64,000 bases of DNA from Odiellus spinosus (lineage: Eukaryota > Arthropoda > Arachnida > Opiliones > Phalangiidae). The translations under genes were made by a program, and so were the position numbers. Of this stretch, positions 30,383 to 42,985 are shown one piece after another (position 1 is the stretch's first letter; each line of letters starts with the position of its first letter). The notes under the pieces are model-generated. The model did not search any database, was not told the origin of the DNA, and saw only the letters and a list, made by a program, of their open reading frames with translations. Location of the stretch: positions 62,001 to 126,000 of the forward strand of contig CAWUCO010000199.1 of assembly GCA_963920705.1 (NCBI GenBank), read 5' to 3'.

Positions 30383-31939
30383 ATGGTGAAAAAAAAGGCC
30401 CTTTTAAAGGCCATTAGACAGTAATATAACTCCGAAATAAGTATTTTTATGTCGTATAACAGAGGAGATCCCTAAAATGGGGGGAAACAAGAAAGGAGTC
30501 GTTGCCATTCTAATAGCGCATGTACAAAGGTGGGACCTTCTGTTGCTGTAGTATATTGGCTCAGGTTCCACATGTGGTTCCATATATGGATTCAACTTGA
30601 ACAGATGAATTTTTTGTGTTCCGATAATATATTTTTTTAAACAGTTTAAACCCTTGATTAAAGTTTATTCGCACGTTGTTTAATAATATTAACTAATAAT
30701 GAGATAAAAAGAATCATAATTCTTTTTTAAATAGGGTTTTTAGGCTTTTATTAGGCGTGGTTCCATATATGGGTTCAACTTAAAAAAGAGAAGTTTTTAA
30801 AACTAGTTTGAATTTTTTAATTCAGATATGATGTACGTGTAGGTAACTAACCAGGGCAACCACACACGATATTGTTTAAAAACAATTACGTTTTTCCTAT
30901 TAATTAGCGCCTTCGAAAAAGGTAAAAAAATGCTCTTTTTTGACTTGTTTTTTATTAAATTTTAAATTAAATAATAAAATAATTCGCTAGATATGCTCAA
31001 AAGATTTTTTGTATCATCCCACAATTGTTTGTTAGGTAAAAAAAGCTTTAAAACCGATGTTACCCAGGTCAGAATCTTGAGGCCCAATATAGTAGTACTT
31101 CCCAATAAAATGGCTAAAAAACGTATAGTTGTCAAATTTTCGGCTAGGCTACGCTAGAATAGCCAGAAAATAGAATCAAGCTATTTTTTTGGAATTGGAA
31201 AATATTTCCTTATGTTCAATGTAAATTACGTATTGTTTTGTTTGATATTAGGACTTAGGCAAAATTTCCTTAAAAAAACTTTGTGTTCCAATAAAAAAAA
31301 AAACTTTGTGTTCCAATAAAAAAAAAAATATTTAAAAACGTTTAAATCCGTGTTTAAAGTTGATAAGCACGTTGTAACATGCTAAGACTTTGTACCTTTT
31401 AAATTCCCACTTAAAGGAAGCCTATTCTTTGAGTCTAAAATACGCTGTTACAATTTCTTGTTATACCCTAGGCCAAATTTCAGTTGATCTGGTTATTTAC
31501 TGATCTATTTTATACTATTTAAATTTCCTTTATAGGAAACGAATTTGCTTTATTAGCTATTCTCTTCCTATTAGAACTCGATGGGTATATTTATAATAGG
31601 CTTTCCTTTTTCTCATCATCCATCGTTACACGACTCCCGTATTTAAGTAGACTTACCCTAATAAAAATGCTACTTATTTTTAACATTTTTCAATGACATT
31701 TATTCAAAAATATTAACTTCTAGAGAATTCTCTAGAACTAAACCATGTTGTGGGTTGTTACACTCTGATCAAAATTTTATATCGTCTTTCTTGACGAAAA
31801 AAAATGAAAATTAGAACACGAGGGGAGCCACCTAATTAAACACATTTTTTTTTAATTTTTGGCAGGAAAGGCCCGTTGCACTCGTCCACCCTTTTTTGGT
31901 TTGAAAAGAAATTTTTGTGTCACTTTAATAGTCCAAAAT
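30383..31939. other. Intergenic, AT-rich
   Basis: No gene is supported. A 35-bp phrase around GTGGTTCCATATATGG-TTCAACTT occurs at about 30570 and 30758, and a 30-bp unit (AAACTTTGTGTTCCAATAAA) is tandemly duplicated at about 31275-31320. Confidence 0.4.
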
Positions 31940-32290
31940 TAATTTCTTCTCAAAAGTTCAAGTTTTTTTTTCTTTCTTTCCATTCGTCGGTGTAGGACAA
32001 AATACTGAAAAGTGGGTCCCGCGGCCTCCACAAGCAACACATACGTAATCATTCGCTGGAGGAACAACTATAGGCCACCCTTCACAATTCACGGGATATA
32101 ATGTAGATACTTGTTCCATTGTCATATTTTGCCACGCTTCTGGGGGGCTATGTACGGCAACCCTTCTGACTTCTCTTTCTTCTCGCGTTTATCTCCATCT
32201 TCTTGATCCGTAAACACGATGCGATAATTTTTGAAGTTTAAGCAAGTCATAATTGCCTGGTCGTTGTCCTGCTAATAGTTTGTAGCTGGT
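31940..32290 (-). pseudogene. Fragment with zinc-knuckle-like motif
   Basis: On the minus strand, VRRVAVHSPPEAWQNMTMEQ and CEGWPIVVPPANDYVCVACG run into RGTHFSVFCP. The spacing CX2CX5HX4C is near a retroviral-type zinc knuckle (CX2CX4HX4C). Upstream (near 32230) NFKNYRIVFTDQEDGDKRE reads in a neighbouring frame, so an indel is present. It could be a gag or RNA-binding fragment; no family is certain. Confidence 0.35.
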
Positions 32291-33429
32291 CGGGTGTATA
32301 TAGGCTAAAATTATAAATAAAAGTGGCGCCGTTTAAACTGTATAACATAACTTATTTATTTAACCTGAGTTCTAAAATATACAATAAATTAAGTTTATAA
32401 AATAATCATTAGGAGATCCTTCGTTTGTAGCCTCCGACCAAGCCCCCTTCAAAATACTGTCGGTCTTCTTTATATATCCTTCCTGATTAGCGTCTGATCA
32501 CATGACTTAACCAGTTGCCTGTAGCGCCCTCTAACCCAAGCCTTCCTCCAGAGTGAGATGCAGGGGTAGAGCTCAGTTAGAGTTTAACCACGATGAAATC
32601 TAGATTAAAAGAAAACCTATGGACTTTCCTTTCATCGGTAAGTAGCACTCCGTAACAATACCCCGCCCCGTAAAAAAGGAAAGACCCTAGGGAAAAAGAG
32701 ACAGGAAGCAAAACACAGACCAGAAAGAAAGCACTTTAATGAATCCAAAGAACAACACAGGCGGTGGAGAAAAAAAAACACAATAAAACAAAAAATAAGG
32801 CCAAAAACGGAAAAACCCTAAATGAAGGCCACCCAACAAAAACACAAAAAAAAACACCTGATCAAGAGAGAAAAAAGTCCCCAAAACCCCAAAAAAATGA
32901 AGAGCAATGACCTAGTCACCCAGAATAACATAAAAAAAAACGAATAGGTAAAACTGTAACCCAAGAGAAAAAAAAAAAAAAAAAAACACCCAATCAATCC
33001 TGAAACGTGTGCGAAAAACAAAAAAGTTTAAATTCTAAGAACGCGATAAGTATTTTCCGGAACCATTCTAGCGAATTCCGGAAAAGGCATATCCCTGATC
33101 CCCGACATTATCTGTAAGGTCTTATAAATAATCCGTGACGTCGCAACCTGCCTAGAGCCACTTAAAACCGGGAATTAGACTCAACCAGTATCCTGGAGAG
33201 GGGAATATCCACCAAGGAATCACGGGGACCCGTTAAACTAAAAACACCCGCCAGCGAGGAAAATGAAAAATACACATTCGAAAAATGTTCCAAAAATTCA
33301 CGCGTAAATACGAGACTACCCGTATAAGTCAATAATATCACAGGATAGTCTGATGGGAGTTCCCGGCGTAGAATCGCTAAGCAATCGGAGTACGCGTCCC
33401 TACATTAGACAAAAATAGGTTGGCCGAAA
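32291..33429. other. Intergenic with purine-rich low-complexity tract
   Basis: 32680-33020 is a long A-rich, almost T-free stretch including an A18 run. The Phe-rich minus-strand frames over it are translations of this tract. The rest shows no gene. Confidence 0.5.
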
Positions 33430-34225
33430 CTCCTAGCGAGGCATACTTGATCGCAAAAGCCTGCAGTTAGACGAGACCAACGCCTTCACATAAGCAAGGC
33501 CAATCGCACCAACCACGCGAACATTCCGGTAGGCCAAGGCCTGGTGAACCTGATCTTCCAATTGACGTTCGATAAACATGGGGGGAATTTAGACCATAAC
33601 AAAGATACCCTCCATTTTTCCATGTTTTAACAAACAAACCTTGGAACCACACCAAGGTGAGTAATGCCCGCTTCAAAATTTCCAGGGAATATCGCGCTAT
33701 TGTTCAAGACGAACTCATAAAAACTAGTAGTAACGTGGTGTTTGGAGAGAAACGACCGGAGTGAAAAAAATACGTCCACGTATGGTATAAAAGGGTTATC
33801 CTGGTCTGGCATAGCCGAAGCGCCACTTGAATGGACCTCTAATAATTAGGAGCTATCTCCCAATGCAACCTCGGGTTCGAGACTATTAGTTGTAGACGTG
33901 ACATCTGGGTCGGTAAGACTACCGACTGAAGCAACCCCCGACACAACAACGGCAACGTTAGAAACAATGTCCGATTCAATAGTATTATTTCGGAAGTAGC
34001 CCCCGGCTCTTGGCAAATATTACGCGATAAAATTACTGTGTCCTGACTATCCTGGAAGTTCTTACCACCTGAAGCTAATGGTGGGTGACACCCATGCCTA
34101 CGGACATACCTCGTATAATCTTCTACTGTGTGGTGCATTAACCACTGGCGAGCTGCTTCCGCCGAGACAGGTTCCGGAGGAAGTGGAACTACGCGATCGT
34201 GATTCATGATTATCCTTTGACTCAC
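33430..34225 (-). pseudogene. Solitary copy of the G2-type accessory ORF
   Basis: Minus-strand frames from the ATG at 34225 (MSQRIIMNHDRVVPLPPEPV) through 33812-33627 (IPYVDVFFSLRSFLSKHHV, then NNSAIFPGNFEAGITH) to about 33430 (HGKMEGIFVMV, NVRVVGAIGLAYVKALVSS) are homologous, in the same order, to the ORF at 51313-51876 downstream of the Gypsy G2 pol. Several frame changes break it. No pol remnants lie next to it, so it is either a free-standing relative or the only surviving part of another retrotransposon copy. Function unknown; there is no signal peptide or membrane segment that would suggest an envelope. Confidence 0.65.
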
Positions 34226-34264
34226 CGGAACACGAGACAGCCGATTAGCTATTTTGTCCTTTGG

Positions 34265-34466
34265 TAGATCTGTGCAAACTACACAATTGACGTCATTTAG
34301 CTGTTATGTTTTAAACAAGGGCAAAAACATCAAATGGAATAAAAAATATTTTGTCACGTACCTAAAAATACGTGACATAATATTTTTTATTCCTTTTGAT
34401 GTTTTTGCCCCTTGATTAAAACATAACAGCTAAATGACGTCAAATGTGTAGTTTGCAAAGATCTAC
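34265..34466. mobile_element. MITE hairpin with about 95-bp arms
   Basis: Left arm 34265-34360 begins TAGATCTGTGCAAACTACAC and includes TTGACGTCATTTAGCTGTTA; the right arm 34369-34466 is its reverse complement with about 6 mismatches or gaps, around an 8-base loop. Flanking TA on both sides would fit a Tc1/mariner-type MITE. Confidence 0.8.
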
Positions 34467-35030
34467 ACGTATTGGTAAATTAGATCAAATTCTATTTTTT
34501 AAACAATTTTTCAACAGATTGGTTGAGCGGTTTTTTAAAAAGGAATAAACAATATTATGTCAAGTACCGTTTGTAAGAATCGTTTGTAAGAGGAGTGAAT
34601 GTTTGCCTTAACGCGGGTGGTGAACACTTTGAACAATATTTGTAATGATTTCCGATTATTAAACATATTAATAAACATGGTGTATGTAACCTTGGATGAG
34701 TATGTATTATGGATTCCCAACTTCGATATAAATTGGCCACCAAATGTCGGTAGTACACTCAGTGCCATCTATTAGCGGTTTTTCGCAAAACACGGATGTG
34801 ACGTCATTCGGAAATGAGTCGGAAGTTGTTGGTTAGAAGTTCAGACGACAGAATTTCACGTGGTCGATGGCTGAAAAAAGATAGGCTTAGGAGTGTATTC
34901 ATTTTATAGGTAAGTTAAGTAATAGATAAATATAATGTTTTGCTTAAATTTGCTATAAGTTGATAAGTCTTGATTATACTAATTTTAAACTAATTGTTTT
35001 TCTGGACTTCTTGCATATTAAAAAATAATC
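34467..35030. other. Spacer before the 35-kb gene
   Basis: No ORF is supported; possible 5' region of the following gene. GTGCCATCTATTAGCGG near 34760 resembles a transposon-internal motif but is not diagnostic. Confidence 0.3.
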
Positions 35031-36770
35031 ATGAGCACTGTTCAAAAATCTAGCTCAGGCAGAATAATAAAGCCGAAAAAAAGCTTTAGCCCTCCCATGA
35101 TTAAATCATCGAGGTCCAGTAAAGTAACTTCACCCAAACTAAGTATAAAAGGTAGTGAAAGTCGCGAAAAACCCAGAAAAAAATCAACAATTATCAATTC
35201 ACTTGAATTGTGCATTGATTCTAAAGAAGAGCAGGAAAGCCCGGCAAATGTTTTTAAATCTCCACAAAAAAAAAGAAAGGAAAAGATTCAGAACACAATC
35301 AATTAAATGAAAATTCTAATGTAAGTGATTATGGCGATGAGTTAGGCGAAAGCAGTGATGATGAATTTTATTCAGATTCAGAAGTGGAGCTTATGCTGAG
35401 CTCATTAAATGATAAGACGTGGAGTGTGGAAAAGGCAAATCCATTAGGCACAATTACTAAGTAAGTTTAAACTTAATTAACATAATTTTTTTAATTTAAT
35501 ATATACCCTATATTATTTCAGTGTCTGAAGTAAAGTTGAGCCGCAAGCTAAGAAAAGAATTTAAAAAGAAGTTCGAAATTATATGATAAATGGTACAAAT
35601 ATTATTGCTTTAACTTTTAAGTGCAGAATTGGTTTCTAAATTTAAATGTATTAATTTCATTTTTTAGATAGTGATTACCATGAAGCATTTAGAGGGATTT
35701 TAAGCGAAGTCCAAAAAGCCTTAAGAGAATCTAAACTAGAACTAGTCTTAATAATTTTTAATTAACGGAAAGTGACACGTGATTTTAAAATTTAAATAAA
35801 ATAACTTTATTTAATTTCCGTTAATTAAAAATTATTAAGACTAGTTCTACAATCTTGATAAATAATAGCTATGTGTAATATTTTTAGAAACTAAACTAAT
35901 TTCAACTGAGAGGTCCAGAAAGAGTACGGATTGGATTTTAAGTTTGGAAGTTGATGATGTTACGGAATTGGAAGATCTAATACGGCCAATTTTAACGGCT
36001 GCAGTGGAGGATATAGTAGTCATTAAAAGGAATAAACTTATTCAGGATAAACAAAAATGTGGATAATTTTAAACTCCTTGAAACATACCACAGTAAGTTT
36101 ATTAGTACATATTGTAAATAAAGGTACAGTACTAAATATATGGAAATTTTTAAGAATGGAAATTTCAAAGATTTAAAAGAAATGGACAAACTAAGGGGAA
36201 TAAGTATCCTTATCAGACGAATTGTGGAGTGAGGATGTAAAAAACTTAAGATCATCTCTATTGACGTTGGCATCTCTATTGACGTTGGTACCCCAGTTAC
36301 AGAAGCTGGAGAAGTATTGATGTTTGTCATTGGAGCAGCCATAAGGTTTCTTAGTAGAAAGTCAGGTTCTGTCAAAATGCATACCAACAAAGAAAATGAA
36401 GCATGTAACTTAAGATCATGGGTTGAAGCCCAAAACAGAGGAGGTCTATACTTTCCAACAGAAGTTGCGTATATGTTTTTCGTTCTATTATATAAATATG
36501 TAAGAAAATACTATGGAAAAATTTACGTTGAAAATAGAGTAAAAATGGTGAATGATGAGATTAGGGAGGATAATTTAGTGAAAGAGTGTTGGGAAAACTT
36601 ATGCGATGGTGCAGTTGTAGAGCCTGACAAAATGCTAATGGGCATTTAAATAAATTAAGAGAAGACTTGAAAGCTAAAACCAGATTAAAAAATTAAAGTC
36701 TAAAGCCAATGCTAAGGATAGGCAACGCAAGCAGCTAACACAAATATCAGCATCAGGGTTTGCTAAATAA
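35031..36770 (+). pseudogene. Decayed multi-exon gene of unknown family
   Basis: It starts at the ATG at 35031 (MSTVQKSSSGRIIKPKKSFS), a Ser/Lys-rich region. After a frame slip in an A-rich run near 35270 an acidic stretch follows (SDYGDELGESSDDEFYSDSE) up to a GTAAGT donor at 35461. Later exon-like blocks are SEVKLSRKLRKEF (35525), DYHEAFRGILSEVQKALRES (35675), LISTERSRKSTDWILSLEVD (35895), NLRSWVEAQNRGGLYFPTEV and MFFVLLYKYVRKYYGK (36410-36520), and a final RQRKQLTQISASGFAK to about 36770. A 113-bp hairpin sits inside. I do not recognise the family; the RGGLYFPT phrase hints at a transposon-related nuclear protein. Several stops make it a pseudogene or a badly diverged gene. Confidence 0.4.
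35737..35849. mobile_element. 113-bp MITE hairpin
   Basis: TAGAACTAGTCTTAATAATT at 35737 is mirrored exactly by the arm ending at 35849 (35-bp perfect arms). TA lies at both ends, as expected for Tc1/mariner-type MITEs. It interrupts the decayed gene. Confidence 0.85.
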
Positions 36771-37098
36771 GAAACTTTTAAGTTTAATCAGTACATTTAT
36801 TTTATTTAAAAACCTTATTATAGGTCGTACTAAATTTTAGCAAATGAAGGTAAAATGATAATCAGGATTTTTAAAATACTTGGGTCATTTTACTATTATC
36901 ATTATATTAGTTGTATATTGTCCATTTTAATTTTTAAGAACTGTATTACCCAAAAAATTTAAATGGCTCTAGATTGTGTTTTTGGTTTTTAATAAACTAG
37001 TTAAACTATTCTAGTTTATTCTTGGAAATAAGCCCTGCTAGTCAAATTTCTAGAGAATCACTCCCATCTCTGCCCTCTTTCAGATTTCATGGGTTTTT
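36771..37098. other. Intergenic, AT-rich
   Basis: Nothing recognised; it separates the decayed gene from the minus-strand P-type transposase end. Confidence 0.3.
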
Positions 37099-37550
37099 TC
37101 AATCATTTATTCCGTAAACCTTTTCAATTGTGGTATTACCCCTTGTGACACGAGTAGGTACCCTATACTTTTTCAAGAGAATAAGTGCTTCTGTATTATT
37201 GCCTACATCATTGACAGTTGGGTTGTCATTTCTGCCATTCATGGCTCTATGCCGGAAGAATTCTATCTCCAGGGGATCTTGATTAAAATTGGCTGTGAGA
37301 ACAAATTTTTCTTCCTTGCCTAACAGGAAAGGCACAATTTCAATCATGGCTCTTGCTGTAAAAATTGTGTATGTTAGTTAAACAAGGTAAATTTTTCAGA
37401 TAACTTACAGCTTTGTCTCAATCCTGAAAGAGTCTCACTGGAGAGCAACATTATTTTTCGCTCTTCAGGCTTGAATTTTCCTGGTCTATTAAGAACGTCA
37501 TCCTCCCATTCCAATAAGTACCCAAGGAAATCGTTTTTCAGCCACTATGT
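37099..37550 (-). pseudogene. P-element/THAP9-type transposase, C-terminal exons
   Basis: Two exons joined in phase across a 53-bp intron (37356-37408, GTAAGT..TTTTACAG). Upstream exon: LKNDFLGYLLEWEDDVLNRP, then MLLSSETLSGLRQS. Downstream exon: AMIEIVPFLLGKEEKFVLTA, then NFNQDPLEIEFFRHRAMNGR and NDNPTVND. The FNQDPLE-FF-R-x-G-NDNPT motif marks the end of the RNase H-like domain in P-element and THAP9 transposases. N-terminal THAP, the GTP-binding insertion and most catalytic residues are missing here, so the copy is truncated on the right. In the family the enzyme cuts and reinserts the P element. Confidence 0.75.
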
Positions 37551-37959
37551 ATGAAAAAAATGTTAAAGGGACTACTATTACATCGGTGTGGGTAATTTTT
37601 ACCTCTATTCTTTTTGTTAATAATATATAATTCAAAATAAAAGACTGTACTTTAATGTATTTGAAAATTATTTATTTACTTGTTAATTTATTAGTTAAAC
37701 TATTCATTTCTTAATTTCAGAAGTAGTACCTATCTGAATGAATTTTAGATCAGAACTAAATTTTTCCTTTAGATAAAGTCATTCAATCCTTGTTCAGAGA
37801 AGTTAATTAGTTACACCGGTTGCATTAGTTCAGAACCGGTTAAACTGGTTTTGAACGAATATATTTTTTTTTTTTTTTTCATTTTTCAATCTAATATCTA
37901 AGTATGCTCATAAACTTCATTTTCCAACAAGGTCCCCTTACTTAGATATACTTATAATA
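37551..37959. other. Spacer next to Copia
   Basis: AT-rich with a T19 run near 37865 just behind the Copia stop; possibly what remains of a Copia 3' region. No LTR pair was found. Confidence 0.3.
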
Positions 37960-39741
37960 TTATTCGGATAAATTAATCTTTAAACAAAATTCTTGTAAAT
38001 TTCTTTTTGGTACAATATTTGTAAATATGTCTGCTAAATATTCACTAGTTTTTGCAAATGTTAATTTAAATAATTCTTTTTCTAAACAATCTCTTACAAA
38101 GTGATATTTAATGTCTATGTGTTTAGTTCTATTATTTTCGATGCAATTATTCGAGAAACCAATAGCTGCTCTACTATCACATTTTATCATTGGTTTAACA
38201 AAGTCCTTTTCATGTTCAAAAAAAGGTTTCAACTCTTCTACTATTCGTTCTATCCATAAGACTTCTTTCACTGCCTCTCTAAGTGCGATATACTTCGCTT
38301 CCATAGATGATAAGGCAACTGTCTGTTGTTTCTTAGAACGCCAATTTATAGGATTTCCTCCAACCATAACAATACATCCGCTAATTGACTTTCTATCATC
38401 AATATCAGATGCCCATGATGCATCAGTATGGACTTCTAATCCTATTTTCTCATAACAAAAATAATGTAATCTATAGTCTTGAGTATCAAATACGTATTTT
38501 AGAAGTCTTAAGTACATAGTTGCAATGTTCTTTTCCAGGATTGGTTGCAAATTTGGCTAATGTTCATACTGCATAAGATATGTCGGGTCTTGTACGCTGA
38601 GCCATATAAGATAATGATCCTATTATCTGCCTATAAGGAAATTCGTCTATATTTTCTGAGCAATCGCGTCTCGATAAAATTATCCCGGGTGTTAATGGTG
38701 TATTTATCATTTTTTCTATTGAAAGGGGAAATTTCTTCTTGAGATTTTCAATATAACTTGATTGATGTATCTTCAATCTTTTTGGTTTGGAAAAATCAAA
38801 TTCCTTTCCAAAGAAGTACTTAATTTCTCCCAAATCCGTAATGTCGAATGATTTCTTTAGTAGTTCGAATATTTTCTTCATAGTTATCAATTCCCGTGAT
38901 AATATCAATATATCATCGACGTAGACAATGACTATTGCTGATATTCCTAATCTGTACACACAATTACATCCTTTAATTCTTGATAAACCGAGTTTTCCGA
39001 GTGTTCTGTCTAGTTCAGTGAACCATTCGCGACCGCTTTGCTTGAGTCCATATAATGCTCTTTTCAAATGCCAAACATAATTTTCTTTTCCAGGTATAAT
39101 AAATCCTTCTGGTAGCGCTAAATATATTTCTTCTGATAATTTTCCGTATAGATAGGCATAATTAAAATCTAAATGCTTGAGAGTCCATCCCAAACAGACT
39201 ACGAAAATATATAACAGTATACGAATTAATGTGAAGTTGACTACAAGTGCATAAGTTTGATAATAATCAATTCCATATTTCTGAGCGAATCCCTGAGCTA
39301 CTAAACGAGCTTTGTATCTGCTGATTTCTCCATTTGCTTTCTTCTTGATTGCGTATACCCATTTACATCCTATAATTTTCTTTATTTCCGGCATATGTTC
39401 TATATCATATATATCTCTCTCCTTTATAGTTTTTAGTTCTTCCTTCATAGCCGTTTCCCATTTTTCAGACTCTTTGCAACTTATTGCTTCTTGATACGTG
39501 AGTGGTATTTCCACCCAATTTGCTTCGATATTGTCCTATCCTGTTTTTGCCGTTGGAGTAAAAGAAAATAGTTTACTATCATATGGTTCTCCTTTCTCGC
39601 GAATAAATTTTCTATGTCATTCTTTGATCTTAATCTTTTCTTTCCATAATAATAATAATAATATACATCGGTTCTTAATCCAGTTGTTCTTGGAATTTCT
39701 TTTATTAAATTCAGGGGTAGTTTCGAGTTAAGATGTTTCAT
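37960..39741 (-). mobile_element. Ty1/Copia retrotransposon remnant: RT and RNase H
   Basis: Minus-strand frames 39514-38564 and 38550-37960 give a Copia-type reverse transcriptase: IIGCKWVYAIKKKANGEISR, YKARLVAQGFAQKYGIDYYQ, ALYGLKQSGREWFTEL, the catalytic VYVDDILIL, and then RNase H with HTDASWASDIDDRKSISGCI, ALSSMEAKYIALREA, CDSRAAI and RTKHIDIKYHFVRD. A frame break separates the two at 38555, and another near 39510 separates the RT from a short upstream stretch (to 39741). gag, protease and integrase are missing. The element ends where the repeat at 39756 begins. Confidence 0.85.
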
Positions 39742-39755
39742 TGTTGAAGGTTTGT

Positions 39756-39943
39756 AATGGGGACCCTTTTTTTGTACCCTTATAATGAAAGATCCAAAGC
39801 TTACTTAGGTTCACGAACTGCATGCTGTCAAATGGGATTTAATTATAATATCAACCCTGGAAGAAATCACCTATAGAGGGCGCCACCTATATCATGAGGA
39901 TTCATGGTCACCTAGGATGTCACGTGATTACAGGGAAGATCTA
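39756..39943 (+). repeat. Interspersed repeat copy A (5' part)
   Basis: Starts AATGGGGACCC and contains CCAAAGCTTAC-TAGGTTCA, TAGAGGGCGCC and GTCACGTGATTACAGGGA. It is colinear with copy B at 54529. It is split by the foldback inserted at 39944-43761 and seems to resume as GGGCAGATCG-GTGGGA-CAGG at about 43785. Confidence 0.65.
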
Positions 39944-40199
39944 TACAGGGTGGTAAAGATCAGACCAACACCTATCTTTGTGGACGTCCCCCAATAATGC
40001 CGTCACTATACTACAATGTACACCTCGTATACAGGGTGTTAGTAAATACGTGTCATTGTAACCAAATGAGAATTTTCTATGGGTTCAGGTAAATGCCTGA
40101 TGGTTAGAAACATTGCAGATCTAAGCCTCATAATTCACTAGATGACTTAACTCTGAGACAATTTATTTAACAACTTTAATACTAAGATAATGATTGAAT

Positions 40200-40875
40200 T
40201 GAATCAACAAGAGACCAGAAACGTCAAGGTTGACTCCGTACGGTAAGCACACCAGCGTAAAGGTTTGATGTGTCTACCATCGTGGAGTAGGCAATCTTGA
40301 AGGCGACTTTCCAGGTCTTGCAATGCATTTGCCAGCATTTGTGTAGTGATTAAATAGAAAGCGGCTCGAATCCGGTACTTTGAGTCTGCTGCGTCCATCG
40401 GTTCTGTTTCGTAAACGACTCCCTTAACATAACCACATAGTAAGAAATCAATTGGGTAAGGTCACGAGACGGTGCTGGCCACGGAATTGGTCCACCAATT
40501 TTTATCCAACGATTGGGAAAGCGGTCGTTCAGCCATTGACGAACATTAAGCGCCCAATGTGTGTGGGGCTTATTCCTGTTGGAACCACATGTTGCAAAAC
40601 CCTGCTAATAGCAATGCGCCTATCGCGTCACTAAACTCGTGACGCAGGAAGTCCAAGTACAAATCTCAAGTAATGTTTGCAAATGCCAAATCAGACATTT
40701 ACCTTCCATTGAATTTGATGGTAATTGTGTCGTAACCAATAGGGATTGTAATGAGTCCAGTAATGAATGTTTTGACGGTTTACCGTACCATCCATGCGAA
40801 ATGTATCTTCGTCCGAAAATAGCACCTTTTGCAAAAATTGTGGATCGGCTGCAATTAGGTCACGCATGGTAAGAC
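40200..40875 (-). pseudogene. Tc1/mariner-type transposase, C-terminal half, left arm copy
   Basis: Minus-strand reading includes LANALQDLESRLQDCLLHDG and a MDAADSKYRIRAAF segment (40398-40204) and, further right, the counterpart of the WFQQDGA block, all in broken frames. It is the inverted duplicate of the right-arm gene at 40880-41645. Confidence 0.7.
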
Positions 40876-40879
40876 ACCA

Positions 40880-41645
40880 GGTTCTACTAAACCATGTTAC
40901 TTTTCTTGCAATTTTACATCGCCACCACTACTGGCCCTATCATATCCACCTCCATGAAGCCTTAACAGACGACGATTACCTAAGACGGCAAGACCTTTGT
41001 CTTACCATGCGTGACCTCATTGCAGCCGATCCACTATTTTTGCAAAAGGTGCTGTTTTCGGACGAGGCTACATTTCACAGAGATTGTACGGTAAACCGTC
41101 AAAACATGCATTACTGGACAAATCACAATCAATATTGGTTATGACACCATTACCATCAAATTCGATGGAAGGTAAATGTCTGGGTTGGCATTCTTGGGAA
41201 CCGAATTATCATTCCCTTTTTCTTCGATGCGAACATTACTGGAGATTTGTACTTGGACTTCCTGCGTCACGATTTTAGTGACGCGATAGACGTATTGCTA
41301 TTAGGAGTGATTCGAAAAATGTGGTTCCAACAGGATGGAGCCCTACCACATTGGGCGGTAAATGTTCGTCAATGGCTGAACGACCACTTTCCCAATCGTT
41401 GGATAGGTAGACGTGGACCAATTCTGTGGCCAGCACGGTCTTCTGACCTTACCCCCTGGGATTTCTCCCTATGTGGTTACGTTAAGGGTGTCGTTTACGA
41501 AACAGAACCAATGGGCGCAGAAGACTTAAAGGACCGGATTCCAGCTGCTATCAATGGAATCACTATTCAAATGCTGGACTCATTGCAAGACCTGGAAAGT
41601 TGTCTCCAAGAGTGCCTACACCACGATGCTACCATCGTGGTGTAG
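40880..41645 (+). pseudogene. Tc1/mariner-type (DDE_3) transposase, right arm copy
   Basis: The spacer and right arm encode LTDDDYLRRQDLCLTMRDLI, LFLQKVLFSDEATFHRDCTV (first Asp in FSDEA), then MWFQQDGALPHWAVNVRQWL (second Asp), then NRWIGRRGPILWPARSSDLT with PWDFSLCGYVKGVVYETEP (third acidic residue) and LQDLESCLQECL. This matches the DDE_3 family with WFQQDGAPPH and WPARSPDLTPLDF, common in arthropod genomes. A TGA/frame change lies near 41143 and another near 41260; the N-terminal DNA-binding half is missing. Confidence 0.8.
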
Positions 41646-42611
41646 GCGCTCTGGGTACGTCAAACATGTACGCTTATGTGGTTACCGTACGGATTCACTT
41701 TGGCGTTTCAGGCCTCACGTCGATTCAATTCAATTATCTTATTATTAAAGCTGTTAAATAAATTGTCTCGGAGTCATCAAGTGAATTACGAGGCTTAGAT
41801 CTGTGCAACTGCAATGTTTCTAGCCATCAGGCATTTACCCTATTAAGGCCCTTCCTTCAATTTTTCCTGTTTTATTCAGTGTTTTGGGGTTGGAATATGT
41901 CATATTTTAAATAGTTTTATGGTAAATGGGTTTTTGTTAATTTTACCATTTAACAAACAGAATTTGGCCCTTATACTAAAACGTAACAGAATTGGTTTAT
42001 GTTAATTAATTTGGAATATAATTAATTTTAAAAACGTCGCTTTTTAGGTTTCCAAGTCCTTCGTTTCGTCGCCAGATCTATCGAAATAATGTGTCAAATT
42101 ATAAAATTATGGTTGAGAATTGTAGAGGAATAGTCAAGTAAGAACATGTAATGATTTAAGATTTCTATATTAATTAGTCCCGAATTAAATTAATGTTAAA
42201 ATCTGATGAGTTATATTTCCAGTTTTTAATTTTAATTTTTCTCGGCGAATTATAAACCAGGGACTCTGTAACTATAATATGTTTCGTGTATGGAGGTTAT
42301 TCCCCAATTAAGATGCTATTTGAATTTTTCAATTCATTTTAATTAGAGATTTGGCGACGAAACAATTGTCTATAGATTGAGTACCCTTTGTACAACGCTG
42401 ACAAGTCATACTTGGTTCGAATATGGTATAGAATGTTTGTTTGGCCATTTCTTAATAGGTGGCTCTGGTAACTGAACGATGGGTTGCACGTGATATACCC
42501 AATTTTTATCCCGTTTCCGCAATAACCCATTAGCAAAATTAAAAAATAAAGTCACTCTCCCCCTTTCGGAGGTAACAGTCAGTCCCCTTGCCTAAAAAAG
42601 AAGAGAATAGA

Positions 42612-42768
42612 CCACTTCGCGGGTAGAAAAGGGGGTAGGCATCCTTCAGTATCAGGCATACAAAAGGGTATGAACCCCGTGCTCTCATGCAGTGAGAGCT
42701 CGGGGCTCATCCCCCTTTATATGTATGATACCGAAGGATGCCTGCCCCCTTTCTACCGTCGAAGTGGC
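42612..42768. repeat. Hairpin, about 75-bp arms
   Basis: CCACTTCGCGGGTAGAAAAG at 42612 pairs with the arm ending GTCGAAGTGG at 42768; the loop is around CATGCAGT at 42687-42694. Confidence 0.8.
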
Positions 42769-42985
42769 TACTTCGTCCCAACCTTGAAAAAAGCCAACAT
42801 CTTAATGGTGCCCATGGAAGATGTTGGCTAGTTATTTAGAGGCTCTTAAAGGGAGAATGCAACCTAATAAGTGATTTTTAATCGATTCCTTATCGTTTAA
42901 ATAGGCCTAGTCCACCATTAAAAAGTTTACAAAACAAATATTAAACAAGAAATAAATTTAAAACTTACTCAGAAAATAGGCTTAG

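Noticed and set aside
32687-33021. Phe/Leu-rich minus-strand ORFs looking like membrane proteins
   Set aside because: They are read from an A-rich low-complexity tract and have no start, family or context.
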